Shown: one piece after another, positions 54,740-64,000 of the stretch
Layout of the letters: the number at the start of each line of letters is the position of its first letter
How positions within the stretch are numbered: the stretch's first letter is position 1
DNA from: Datura wrightii
Lineage: Eukaryota > Streptophyta > Magnoliopsida > Solanales > Solanaceae
DNA length: 64,000 nt
Direction: 5' to 3'
Assembly: GCA_035772735.1 (NCBI GenBank)
Contig: JASDFA010000001.1
Span: 86,763,501-86,827,500, forward strand
The notes under the pieces: generated by a model
Told to the model about the DNA's origin: nothing
The model's input: the letters and a program-made list of their open reading frames with translations, nothing else
Databases searched by the model: none
Translations under genes and position numbers: made by a program

Positions 54740-57700
54740 TGTCACGCCCCACCTTGGGAGGCATGGCTGGCACCTAATCCACACTAGGATCTGGGCTGAC
54801 CTAGCTGGGCATATGCACCTCTGGTCCTTACCAGCGACTCCAAACCAAGAAAACAAACTACTATATCTCGGCTTTAAACAAAACCTCAGGCCTACAAGGC
54901 TATGTAGCACCTGTAACAGGAAACAGCTAACCCAGTAAAACAATAGTAAAGGGATCCTATGCGTGCCGACAAGACCACCATGCTGTCTAGTTATAACGGA
55001 ATAAAAATGGATAGTCATATTTGTACTATAGCCAACAAGGCTACTAACTAACTAGCTAAACTAGGCCCCACATATCCAACACATAAAAGAAGACATACAT
55101 AGGACCCATACGACCAACAACAACCAATTAACTGAAGACTGTAGTCTTCAAGCCTTTAGGAGTGAAAATATTGGTTGGAAAAGGGTCTTGGCCCACCCAA
55201 ATGCTATACAAATAAAAGATAGATAAGCCTCTACAACGTGGAAACTCCAAATGAAAGGAGTTGGCCAATCTGCTGACCCTCAATAGCTGCTAGGAGACCC
55301 CGCGATCTATTTGTCTAAACCTACTAGCAAGTATGTAGCACCCCATAGTTTGGCGTTAGTACAATATGTGCTAAATATGTAAGGCAGTAAATAAGATTGA
55401 ATAGTATCTGGTAAAGAACTGAAAGTTAATAGCAAGAAAGGGCATAAGTTAACTTGTAAGATTTCTTACCCATAACTTGCATCTAGTAAAACACTACACG
55501 TATATGAGATGAAACTGTATGATTATCCATTCATAGGCTACAACTAACAAGTATACAAACAAGAACCTAACCTAGCCCCCATAAGCCTAGAAGGTTCAAG
55601 TAACACATAAACAGCCTATTTGGGCACCCATAATCCATGGCAAGTACAATTTAATCTATATACCCCTATCTAGGCTCTTATGATTCTATTGGTGCTATAC
55701 CCAACCTACCCGGCTTCTGGCTCCGCATCTGAGCCCACTAGAATCCTATAACCATGTCTGAGCACGTTGGGCTCCTGTAATAGAACCCTGGGCACACAAG
55801 GCTTGATGGAGGGTCAGGGATGTCGATACAGCATAAAAGTAGAAGCCCATTCATGGATGGACTGTAAGATGGCCTTTGGTCCTGAATATAGTCCCTTGGG
55901 ATATCACATAGCTCCTTGGTGCAACATTATATAGCTCCTCTAAGCAACATCATATAGCCCTATAAGCGATGACATAGTTAGCAACCCTAAAGTTGGTCAA
56001 CAGAAGGCTAACCTAGGTGGGGTCAATCCCAACCGATATACTACAATTGAGTCTCACTCTTGCCATTCAAAAATCATATCAAGCTCTTAATGCCTAACGC
56101 GACCTCTACATGCCCCTAGAATAATCCACATAGATGCGAACAAGCACAACCTGTGTTCCTACATCTAATCAGAGGATCCTAACAGTGATCTTAATCTCTA
56201 ATGGTCTAGACCTGATAGGCAAAGATCTAGAGTGGCCTAAAAAATACTATGAATGTCATGCAAGGATAAGGATAGTTCATAAGTGAACTGTAAGGTCTCA
56301 AACGATCAACTACTTAGTTCCTTTGCTTAGAACAACTGTAGGGCTGCTACTGATCAGATATGCTCCTGTGCAGTCAACCCCTAATCTTCCACAGACAGCT
56401 TACAATAATTCTTAGCCTAAAGATAATACTATACTAACATGATTCTAGTCCCTTAGACCTTAACTTGGTTTGTTCAGATTTCATATGTCTTCTCTGGGCA
56501 ATTCCTAATCTCTTGGGTAAGTTTATCTAGACTTAGCCACTCGTGGCAACCTGTACCTGAGTATCTTATAAGAGCAGGCTAGTGTTGGCCCCGCATTGAA
56601 CTACTGATAAGGTTCACTCCTTAGGGTAACCACGAGTCTACCTATATTGTACAACTGGGATGACTATCTGGGCGACCTGTATGATGAGCACTTAGTCGAA
56701 TGAAACTAACGGTCACTAGCTACAGCTAACTAGATGGCAGGCTATCATTCAGTTCACGAAATAACCCTAGTGCCGCTGAATCTAAGGTATGACCATCCTA
56801 TCCAAATTTCTGGCCCTGGAGGCGTTAAGGTGTGCCAATAGCCTCTGGGCGAGCTTTACTGACAATACATACGTCAAACTAAAAGTTACATCGCCCGACT
56901 ACGCTCGATGCTATCAAACTTACAAAATCAAGCCCAGTAGCTAACCATAAACTTCTAAGTCCTTGGCATGATAGCAAAACATCATAATTCTACTAATACA
57001 AGGAACATGTGAACGGAAAAGTTTTTGTGACGCTCCTAGCATGAGTCATACTTAACATACTCTTTCCCGATAAGGGATACTACAATATACTCTCAATATA
57101 TTTTCTAGAAGCTAAAAACAATATATATAATCATAATCTACTGACAACATCTAATCATAACATACATGATCCTTATCTACTAGTAGTAGCTAATTATAAC
57201 ATATATGCTCATTATCTACTAGCAGCAGCTAATCACAACATACAAGATCATCGTCTACTTTTGAAGGCATAGGTTGTATCATTATATGAAGAGAATAACT
57301 TGATGAAGATTTAAGCCTTATCATACCTCAAATGCGAATTTCATTCACCCCAAACAGTTTTCAACATAAAGCCAGTAATTCCACTCAACTGTAGCCTCCT
57401 CGCTGAGAAAGTAAGGTTATTTCAATAGTGGAAATCGGTGGACAGTAACATCTTTTAATAGGGTTAACTATAAATTCAACTTTGTTTTATTCGGATGAAA
57501 ACTCACAATTTCTTGAGAGTTTAGAAGGTATAGATGCTTACCTATCACCTATAGCCGCTCAGGAATCAGTATGAAGTAATTCCAACAATCTGTACTCGGT
57601 GAGGTCCTGGTACTCCGAGCCAATTTTCAAGAAATAACTCCACAGAAATGTTCCTCGTATGCCTAAAACTTGTATCCAAGATGAATTTGCATTTGGACAA

Positions 57701-58072
57701 AGTTTAGCGGCTTAATTTTGCTAGAAACTGATGAAAAATTGAGAGAGAATATTAGAGGGGCAAAGTCTGCTCTTAGCAAATTTTTTTGACTTAAACTTAA
57801 CCTTGCACCCTATATATAGTTGAGGTACTGGGCTAGGGGGCATGGCAGGCCTCCCATAGCGCCAAGAGTTGGGCGCAATGTGCCACTCATGGTGTGTTAG
57901 CCGCGAGGTGCGTCGCCTAGTGCGCCTGGCCTCTGACCCCAGCCTCCTGCTGGCTGGATGTCGTGCTCGTATACTCATACCTTGGTCCTTTTTCCGCATG
58001 CGTCATACTCCAATACTCTCAATATTCACATGCATGCATCGATTAAACACTAGGAACTTATAGGGTGTAACA
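54740..58072 (-). repeat. Element E 3' LTR (3.3 kb, chromovirus)
   Basis: 3,333 bp from TGTCACGCCCC to GGGTGTAACA. The polypurine tract on its right shows minus orientation. The terminal sequences and general plan match the 4.5-kb solo LTR at 17092-21624 (including 'ggcac' and 'atgtactggtatgt'-like sections) but little else aligns by eye. It holds a 39-bp tandem repeat (57138-57254) and a GC-rich patch at 57840-57960. Two ORFs of 92 and 130 codons lack any recognisable domain. Confidence 0.85.
57138..57254. repeat. Three-copy 39-bp tandem repeat in the E LTR
   Basis: Units at 57138-57176, 57177-57215 and 57216-57254, each beginning CTACTAGCAGCAGCTAATC with several substitutions. The period equals that of the array in the solo LTR (17900-18136), but the sequence is unrelated. 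Confidence 0.88.
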
Positions 58073-58107
58073 GCATCCCCCCTTTAGGAACATTCATCCT
58101 CGAATGT
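58073..58107 (-). other. Element E polypurine tract and stem-loop
   Basis: Minus-strand AAAGGGGGGATGC abuts the LTR start TGTTACACCC. The adjacent ACATTCATCCTCGAATGT (58090-58107) is a perfect 6-bp stem with the loop GAGGAT on the minus strand. Confidence 0.88.
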
Positions 58108-60165
58108 CCTCTTAGGCTTAAAAGACTCACCTCCTTTAACTATTGCATGAAATATTTTGCCAGAGTCTCCTCTATAATATGGACTATCCGAAAACCTTAA
58201 ACACAGAAAAGTCCAACATAGGCATCTCACAAGAAGCTAAAAGCAATGATACAACATAGCTTCATATCATAAAGGCGAATAACTACACAATACTGGTATT
58301 ATATGTAACAACACAATAGCTGAGCAACAATCTCACCTCAACTACTCAATCTGGGTCAGGTCTGGAATAAGCAACGATATCTTGACCTCATGTCATCCTC
58401 AGCTTCCCAGGTCATCTCTTCTACCTTTTTGTTCCTCCATACAATTCTATTAGACTACAGCTTTGGTTCTTAAGATAGCACCTATGGATCTGCCAATCTA
58501 GTATTACTATTGGAGTCTCCTCGTGGGATAGTTTTTCTGTGACCTGAGCATCCTAGACTGGGATTACCCGAGAAAGGTCTCTTATGCACTTGCATAACAT
58601 TGATGAACAGATCCTAGCCCTAAAGGAAACTTTATCTCATAGACCACTTAGCCGATCTTTCGGAGGATCCGGTATAGCTTAGTGAATCTAGGGCTGGACT
58701 TTCCCTTCTTGCCAGCTCTTATAACGCCCTTCATAGACGAGACTTTGAGGAACACCCATTCATCGCTTCCATCCCTATCTTTCCATGCCATACGTTAGAA
58801 TAAGGATTCTGATGACCCTAGGCTGCGAGCACATAACTTCTAGTTTGTTTAACATTTTCCCCATGGCTGATGTAGTATGCCCGGTTTGGTTATCCCTAAC
58901 TTACCTACTTTAGGTCATCATATAGGGGCCATGCACTTCCACCTATAACATATCTCTGAGCAGCTGAGTTGTGTGCTCTATTTGGCCATTTGTTTGGGGA
59001 CGAGAAGTTATACTCAAATTAACATGCATCCCAATCTATTCTGAAAACCTTTCAAAAACCTAGATGTGAGCTGTGCCCTTTGTCAGAAGTTAATAGACAC
59101 TGAGACACCACATAGATAGAATATATCTTTAGTATTTAATTCAGCGTAATCTTTAGTGGAAATATAATTCTGACCAGCAAGAGATGTGTTGATCTCCTTA
59201 TCCTTTGAACAATGACCCAAACGGGGTCATGTTTATGTCTTGTACGAGGTAACCCTGTAGCTATATTCATATTGTCTACTCTCTATTTTCAAGTAGGCAT
59301 GACTATTTCCTAAATTAGCCTGCCCGATTTCCGAGGTCTTACCTTTCCCTACTGGCCATTGGAGTTCTGTGCTACTACTGGACAATTTCTTTCTTCTTCC
59401 TAATACCATTAGTAGATCTCCTTCATAACCTGATGCATTTTCATCAAACCCAAGCGGAGGGAATAATGAACCGGTGTACCTTGCTACAATTTACTTAAGA
59501 AACCCATCCATATTTAGGATGCAGAGTCGACCTCTGGGTCTCAAGACTCTGCCCCCTACTATCTCACAGGACAACGACTCCCTGCTGGACCTTGTCTCTA
59601 GGTTGTACTAGACTAGGGTCTTCGTACCGTCACTATTTTACATCCACAACTAAAGGTGGTGCCACAACATTCTAGGTCACAATCTCACTATCCTTTAAAT
59701 GTCAGCCTGATGCTCATTCCTTGACATTCAGCGGCGCTTCCAACCTCTATTAGCTCGCTACAATCTGGAGATGGTTTTATTCTCCTCCGAAGCTCGATGC
59801 TCATGTCTTGCTCTTACTTCTATATGCTAAAATTTGGGGTTCATACCCGACGCACCATACTGGAAAGGATACTACTGGCTAAGTCTACCAACCTATATCG
59901 TCCTGTCCTATACTTGAGCCGGTTCCCATCACATAGTCTCTCTATCCCTTAAAATGATAAGTTAGGGGTTGTAGGCTCTGTTCTCTAGGTATCTCCTACC
60001 GACCTTCACACACTGCGGTGAGATTAGTCTATTTATGATCTACGCTTTATTGTTGCTGGGGGTTTATTTCCTATGAACTTCCACACATACATGGGTGCTA
60101 TTGGCAATCTTGTATGCCCCTCCTAACTTACTAGCATAAAGGTCTAGATGACTTAATTAAAAATT
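58108..60165 (-). pseudogene. Element E pol remnant (chromodomain and integrase)
   Basis: There is no long ORF, but order and local similarity identify it. The chromodomain segment near 58390-58450 reads WRNKKVEEMTWEAEDDM on the minus strand, the integrase C-terminal part is near 58600-58760, and a core-like segment is near 58900-59110, where the plus strand resembles 63440-63560 of F. From about 59300 to 60165 I can only say that zinc-finger-like and RNase H-linker-like pieces are likely. It is cut at 60165 by the LTR of F. The E pol is far more decayed than that of F. Confidence 0.6.
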
Positions 60166-62460
60166 TCACGACCCGAGCGTACACCCGAATCATAAACACG
60201 AGACAAGGAGCTCCGAGAGACCCCCAGTTGACCCATAGCATGAGCATACATCTAATTCAATCACACGAGAAGAAGACTTAGCATAAGGAAAATGTAATCA
60301 TGACATAATAAAGGAGAAAGCCAGTACAAGACTCATACATAACGGTTGATTACAACATGTAGTGTGAAAAGCCTCTAATCATGAAAAAGGGTTGACGGGT
60401 CAACTCCCCAACTAACCCAACATTCTGAAACTGAAAGAAAAACCTAGAGTCTAAACATATGGCCCTCGAAACATGAGGACTTACCAAATACACTAATAAT
60501 AATCTTTAAAGCACTATTGAGGAGGGTGAGCTTGAGAATTGGGTGTTGTATCATGAAATGATACAACATAGAAAGTATGTTGTCAGTACGTGGAATGTAC
60601 GGAGTATGCAAGGTAAGTGAAACGAACATTTAAAACATATATAAAACTCATAAATGATCATAAGAGTAGGACATCATGCTCAACTCGTAAACATCATAAC
60701 ATTATAAAGGGCTCATGGTTTTCAAACATTCGTAATGCAAACAGAATCTTAATCATAAGAGAAGAGCTTTATTAGCATGACCTGATCCAAAATAAATTAT
60801 CATAACATGCTTAAATCATGAGGAACACTGGGAGATTCTCTTAACCGACATAACCAATATGAGTACACATGAAGCCTGATTGTAACCCTAGTTGGAAGGG
60901 TTTCCGTGCCTTGCAGAGGGTAGAACCATGAAAGTGTGATATCACCATTACAAAGGGCCATTTGGGTCGGGGACAGTCATAAAAGGATTCAACATACCTA
61001 CAATGGCACGTAGTTTATGAGATCCGGGGCTTAACCTAGGACCCCGAACCTACTCGTTGTTCGATACTACTCCCAAAGTATAAATAGTGCTTATAATAAT
61101 ACATTCATGAGTTCATGGGCTAGTTAAATCATGATAATTAGAAGCATACATGTAGATACATGAACTAGCCATGAGATGAGGCCCGTGAAATGGCCAAAAC
61201 ATGATTCATGATTCAAAAGTGCATATATACTTGTAGAACAGGCAAATAGCTTGATTTTCATAAGGTCATGATGGATAATTGATTATATACATAATTTAAC
61301 TCATAATTTATACTGGGCCTTTAAATATCATTAATGGAAAAAGTCGATCATAAATCGATTCATCATGGGTCATGCATAATTAAGCTTAGTTAGATAGAAA
61401 TCGAAATCGATAATATTATAAATAATTTAAATCATAAAAGTTGATCAAAAACCCGTAGGGTATATTAAGATTTTAAAATCACAAAACCCATTATCAAATC
61501 AATAGGCTTGCATGTAAATCAACTTCAAAAACCCCATGACTTTTTATTGGAATTATAGTAAAATCGTAGAAGAGAGGCATGGGCATGAAAGAAATCACCC
61601 ATTGAGAACCTTACATACCTGAGAATAACTTATTCTTAACTTCCCTTGATTTACCAAGAAGGAAATTGGAAGAATTGAAGAGAAGAGCCTTAAATCACCT
61701 TTGATTACCTCTCAATATTCTTGCATACATGAATGAAGGCTTAGAATAGGTCATCCTCGTAAAAAACCCCCCTTCATAAGATAAAACGACGTAGTTTAGG
61801 GCCTTATAACGTGAAAAAGTTGAAAATTCCCTTAATGAACCTTCCTTGAAAACTGGCTGGGTTGAACTAACAAATGGAAATAATGGGTCATTAGAGCTAA
61901 CGATGAACTGTTCTATCACTTGTAGTTTGCACTGCTATAGCTTACTTTTGGAATTGACCAATGGACGGGTAGGATGAATCGTCCTATGAAACAACAATCC
62001 ATTACATCATCTGTTGTTTGCTCACCACAAAATCTGAACCTACTTACCACGAGCCTCACCATGACTCATGGTTTCTTCCAATAAGTCATGGTCTTGATCT
62101 GTCACCTATACTGGAAATTCATGCACCAAAACAATGACCGGTAACAACTACTCATTACAACCCATAACAAGTCATTGGAAGGCCCATTGTATGCCACCTG
62201 CTAAACTCAACCTCTTCCAATGCCTGCTAATAATGGCTCGTTGTTTCCTACAACGAGTCGTTGTATCCTACAACGAGTCGTTGTATCATCCGTTGTCTCC
62301 ACTACCACCCAGCCTACCCTAACCAATGACTGGGTACAATTACCCACGGTTTGATACCACGAGTCATTCCTTGGTTCGTTCTGTGCAACGTTTTCCCAAT
62401 TTCAGCAGTTTTCAACTTTTAACTTCCGGGTCTATCCTTAAGCACTTTTTGGGTACTATA
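60166..62460 (-). repeat. Element F 3' LTR (A1-type)
   Basis: 2,295 bp from TTTCACGACCC (the expected TGTCACGACCC with G changed to T) to GGGTACTATA. It is collinear with 919-3148. The tract to its right places the element on the minus strand, entering the window from the right. The left flank is TAAAAA, so a duplication such as AAAAA would be hard to recognise. Confidence 0.86.
62250..62284. repeat. Tandem palindromes in the F LTR U3
   Basis: ACAACGAGTCGTTGT occurs at 62250-62264 and again at 62270-62284 as part of a 20-bp direct repeat. Each copy is an inverted repeat with 7-bp arms (ACAACGA/TCGTTGT) around one central base. Confidence 0.85.
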
Positions 62461-62495
62461 ATATCTCCCCCTTGGAAACATTCATCCTTGAATGT
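62461..62495 (-). other. Element F polypurine tract and stem-loop
   Basis: Minus-strand CCAAGGGGGAGATAT abuts the LTR. ACATTCATCCTTGAATGT (62478-62495) is a perfect 6-bp stem with the loop AAGGAT on the minus strand. Confidence 0.82.
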
Positions 62496-62729
62496 AGGAA
62501 ACAAGCATAAAATAGAGACATGCAATTATCATATTCAAATATTGATCATTTTAAACGAAATTTTACGGAATGACTACCTCCGACTCACATCACATAGTTG
62601 AACTGATCTCATGCTTCACATACACATTCATACGCATAAAGGAAACTTCAACACATGAACTGAACACGAAAACTAAATAGAGTCATAGAGCACAATAGAA
62701 ACCCCAAGTTAAACTGAGCCGGTAGAGAA

Positions 62730-63221
62730 TTAATGTGGGTATTTAGCCATCATATCCGCTTTGGCTTCCCACGTAGCTCCTTCAACATGCTGATTCCTCC
62801 ATAGGACTTTAACTAAAGCTAGTTCTTTGTTCCTCAGTGTTCGAACTTGACGGCCCAATATTTTAATAGGAACTTCTTCATAGCTGAGGATGTCTTTTAC
62901 ACCAATGTTTTCCACTGGGACTACTAGAGCTGGATCTCCCAAACACTTCTTCAAAAGTGACACATGAAACACATGATGTATCGAAGATAACTCTGGGGGA
63001 AACTCCAACTCATATGCTACCTTACCAACTCTTCTCATGATTCGGTAGGGACAAACATATCGGGGACTAGATTTCCCTTTCTTCTCAAAACACATGACTC
63101 CCTTCATGGGAGATACCTTGAGAAATACCAAGTTGTCTACCTCAAACTCCAAATCCTTTCTCCTCACATCAGCATATGATTTTTGATGACTTTGAGCCAT
63201 TTTTAACCAATCCCTTATCAA
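62730..63221 (-). CDS. Element F integrase C-terminus with chromodomain (partial)
   Basis: An uninterrupted 163-codon stretch ending at a natural stop. It starts in the integrase C-terminal domain (QKSYADVRRKDLEFEVDN, then the GPY/F-like RYVCPYRIMRRVGKVAYEL), continues through HHVFHVSLLKKC, and closes with a chromodomain (about residues 115-163: a GRQVRTLRNKELALVKVLW segment, then a VEGATWEAKADM segment). In chromoviruses this module directs integration towards heterochromatin. It is part of a larger polyprotein and not a separate gene. Upstream the frame is broken near 63225. Confidence 0.85.
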   Translation of the reverse strand: MIRDWLKMAQSHQKSYADVRRKDLEFEVDNLVFLKVSPMKGVMCFEKKGKSSPRYVCPYRIMRRVGKVAYELEFPPELSSIHHVFHVSLLKKCLGDPALVVPVENIGVKDILSYEEVPIKILGRQVRTLRNKELALVKVLWRNQHVEGATWEAKADMMAKYPH

Positions 63222-63720
63222 CTAAACCTTTACCATGGTCTCATAAACTAAATCGGGCTTTACCATAGCTGCCTTACCAACCTTAAACCATCAAATGGGT
63301 GATCTACACCTTCGCCCATAAAGAGCCTCGAACAATGCCATATGGATGCTAGAGTGATAGTTGTTATTATAAGAAACATGATCAGGGGAAAATTATCATC
63401 CCAGCTACCTTTGAAATCTATTACATATGCTCTCAACATGTCCTCTAGAGTCTGGATTGTTTTTTCGGCTTGGCCATCCATTCGTAGATGAAAGGCTGTG
63501 CTCAGCTTAACTTGATTCCTAAGCCCCATCTTAAAAGACCGCCAGAACTGGGAGGTAAACTGAGTACCTCGGCCTGAAATAATAGACAAGGACACTCTAT
63601 GAAGCTGAACCAACTCCTAGATATACAATTTGGCATAATCATTCGTTGAATCTATGCCTTTGGCTGGTAGCAAATGTGCCACCTTGGTCAACCTGTAGAC
63701 CACCACCCAGATGGAGTCAT
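63222..63720 (-). pseudogene. Element F integrase catalytic core, broken
   Basis: The open stretch 63613-63260 contains LSIISGRGTQFTSQFW and LSTAFHLRMDGQAEKTIQTL. The second catalytic Asp, expected in the SDRGTQF motif, is Gly here (GGC), while the third acid (the Glu of GQAEKTIQ) is present. A frameshift near 63375 displaces the part that should read NNSYHSSI, and the YGRRCRSP segment is found in another frame near 63300-63330. Even without the frameshift this integrase should be inactive. Confidence 0.82.
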
Positions 63721-64000
63721 AATGTCGCTGAGTACGGGGTAGACCTGTAATGAAATCCATATTAATCTCTTCCACATCCTTGTAGGAATGCTAATACCTT
63801 GAAGTACTCCGCCCAGCCTTTAATGTTCAACCTTTACTTATTGGTAATTTGGACATCTGGCTACGAACTCTGCAATATCCTTCTTCATGCCATCCTACCA
63901 ATAAATTTCTCGTAAGTCCTGATACATGTTCGTGGAATCTGGATTGATAGAATATGTAGTACCATGTGTGTTCGGGTGTTTGCTATATGGTTAAAAACCG
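63721..64000 (-). pseudogene. Element F integrase N-terminal part, continues off-window
   Basis: It is collinear with 4400-4680 of element A: the segment before the first catalytic Asp (plus 'ctgtaatgaaatccatattaatctcttcc'), the linker, and part of the zinc region near 63880-63970. Stops are frequent. The rest of pol, gag and the 5' LTR must lie to the right of the window. Confidence 0.7.

Noticed and set aside
54626..55018. 130-codon minus-strand ORF spanning the B/E junction
   Set aside because: It crosses the insertion point at 54739/54740, so it is a chance frame made by two unrelated sequences.
1..64000. Endogenous pararetrovirus (caulimovirus-like) sequence
   Set aside because: All RT segments sit with a chromodomain or Athila-type integrase and between LTRs. 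I saw no movement-protein or coat-protein motifs and no circular-genome layout.

Overview
This window is plant nuclear DNA made almost entirely of LTR retrotransposons. I found no host gene, tRNA, rRNA or CRISPR array. Two Ty3/gypsy lineages dominate. The first is Tekay/Del-type chromoviruses, with a primer site matching initiator-Met tRNA (GGTATCAGAGCC type), LTRs of about 2.2-4.5 kb, and an integrase ending in a chromodomain. The second is Athila-type elements, with a primer site matching tRNA-Asp (TGGCGCCGTTG type), LTRs of about 1.5 kb, and an extra reading frame in the position of env. The AT-rich composition, long-LTR chromoviruses and deep nesting suggest a large-genome angiosperm. My best guess is Solanaceae (pepper, tomato or potato relatives), but that is inference and the species cannot be read from the sequence.

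Layout of the left third (1-21.7 kb). This is a pile of minus-strand chromovirus pieces. Element A (919-8234) keeps gag, protease, RT, RNase H, integrase and chromodomain, all interrupted. It is followed by an inverted pair of LTR fragments (8235-11477) carrying a small LINE-endonuclease-like insertion, an unassigned LTR-like block (11478-12910), element G (12911-15841), and the leader and LTR of another copy (15842-16930). A MITE-like repeat is split by a 4.5-kb solo LTR (17092-21624) with a GTGAT target-site duplication.

Middle (21.7-28.3 kb). A plus-strand 3' half of an Athila-like element (integrase end, 3' noncoding region, LTR) is followed by a decayed minus-strand 'plant transposon protein' ORF interrupted by a solo LTR (26262-27667).

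Nest (28.3-64 kb). Chromovirus B (plus strand, LTR 28349-30581) is cut in its protease-RT linker by Athila-type element C (32439-54395, duplication ATGTC). C is itself cut by the younger element D (34398-44383, duplication GTAAG). The remaining RT of B (54396-54739) is cut by chromovirus E (LTR 54740-58072 plus decayed pol). The pol of E is cut by chromovirus F (60166 to beyond the right edge).

How the parts work together. C carries gag, PR, RT, RNase H and IN, then a conserved hairpin, a palindrome array with a TATA-like box, and the env-position ORF. D has the same plan but RT, RNase H and IN are missing between protease and the hairpin, so it looks like a non-autonomous derivative moved in trans by a C-like partner. 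The most interesting signals are RNA- or palindrome-like: (i) GC-rich inverted-repeat arrays upstream of the TATA box in the LTRs and again upstream of the env-position ORF; (ii) a purine-loop hairpin beside the polypurine tract, with stems that covary between chromoviruses and Athila elements; (iii) a second hairpin just after integrase, or after protease in D, with the fixed loop AGGCAA.
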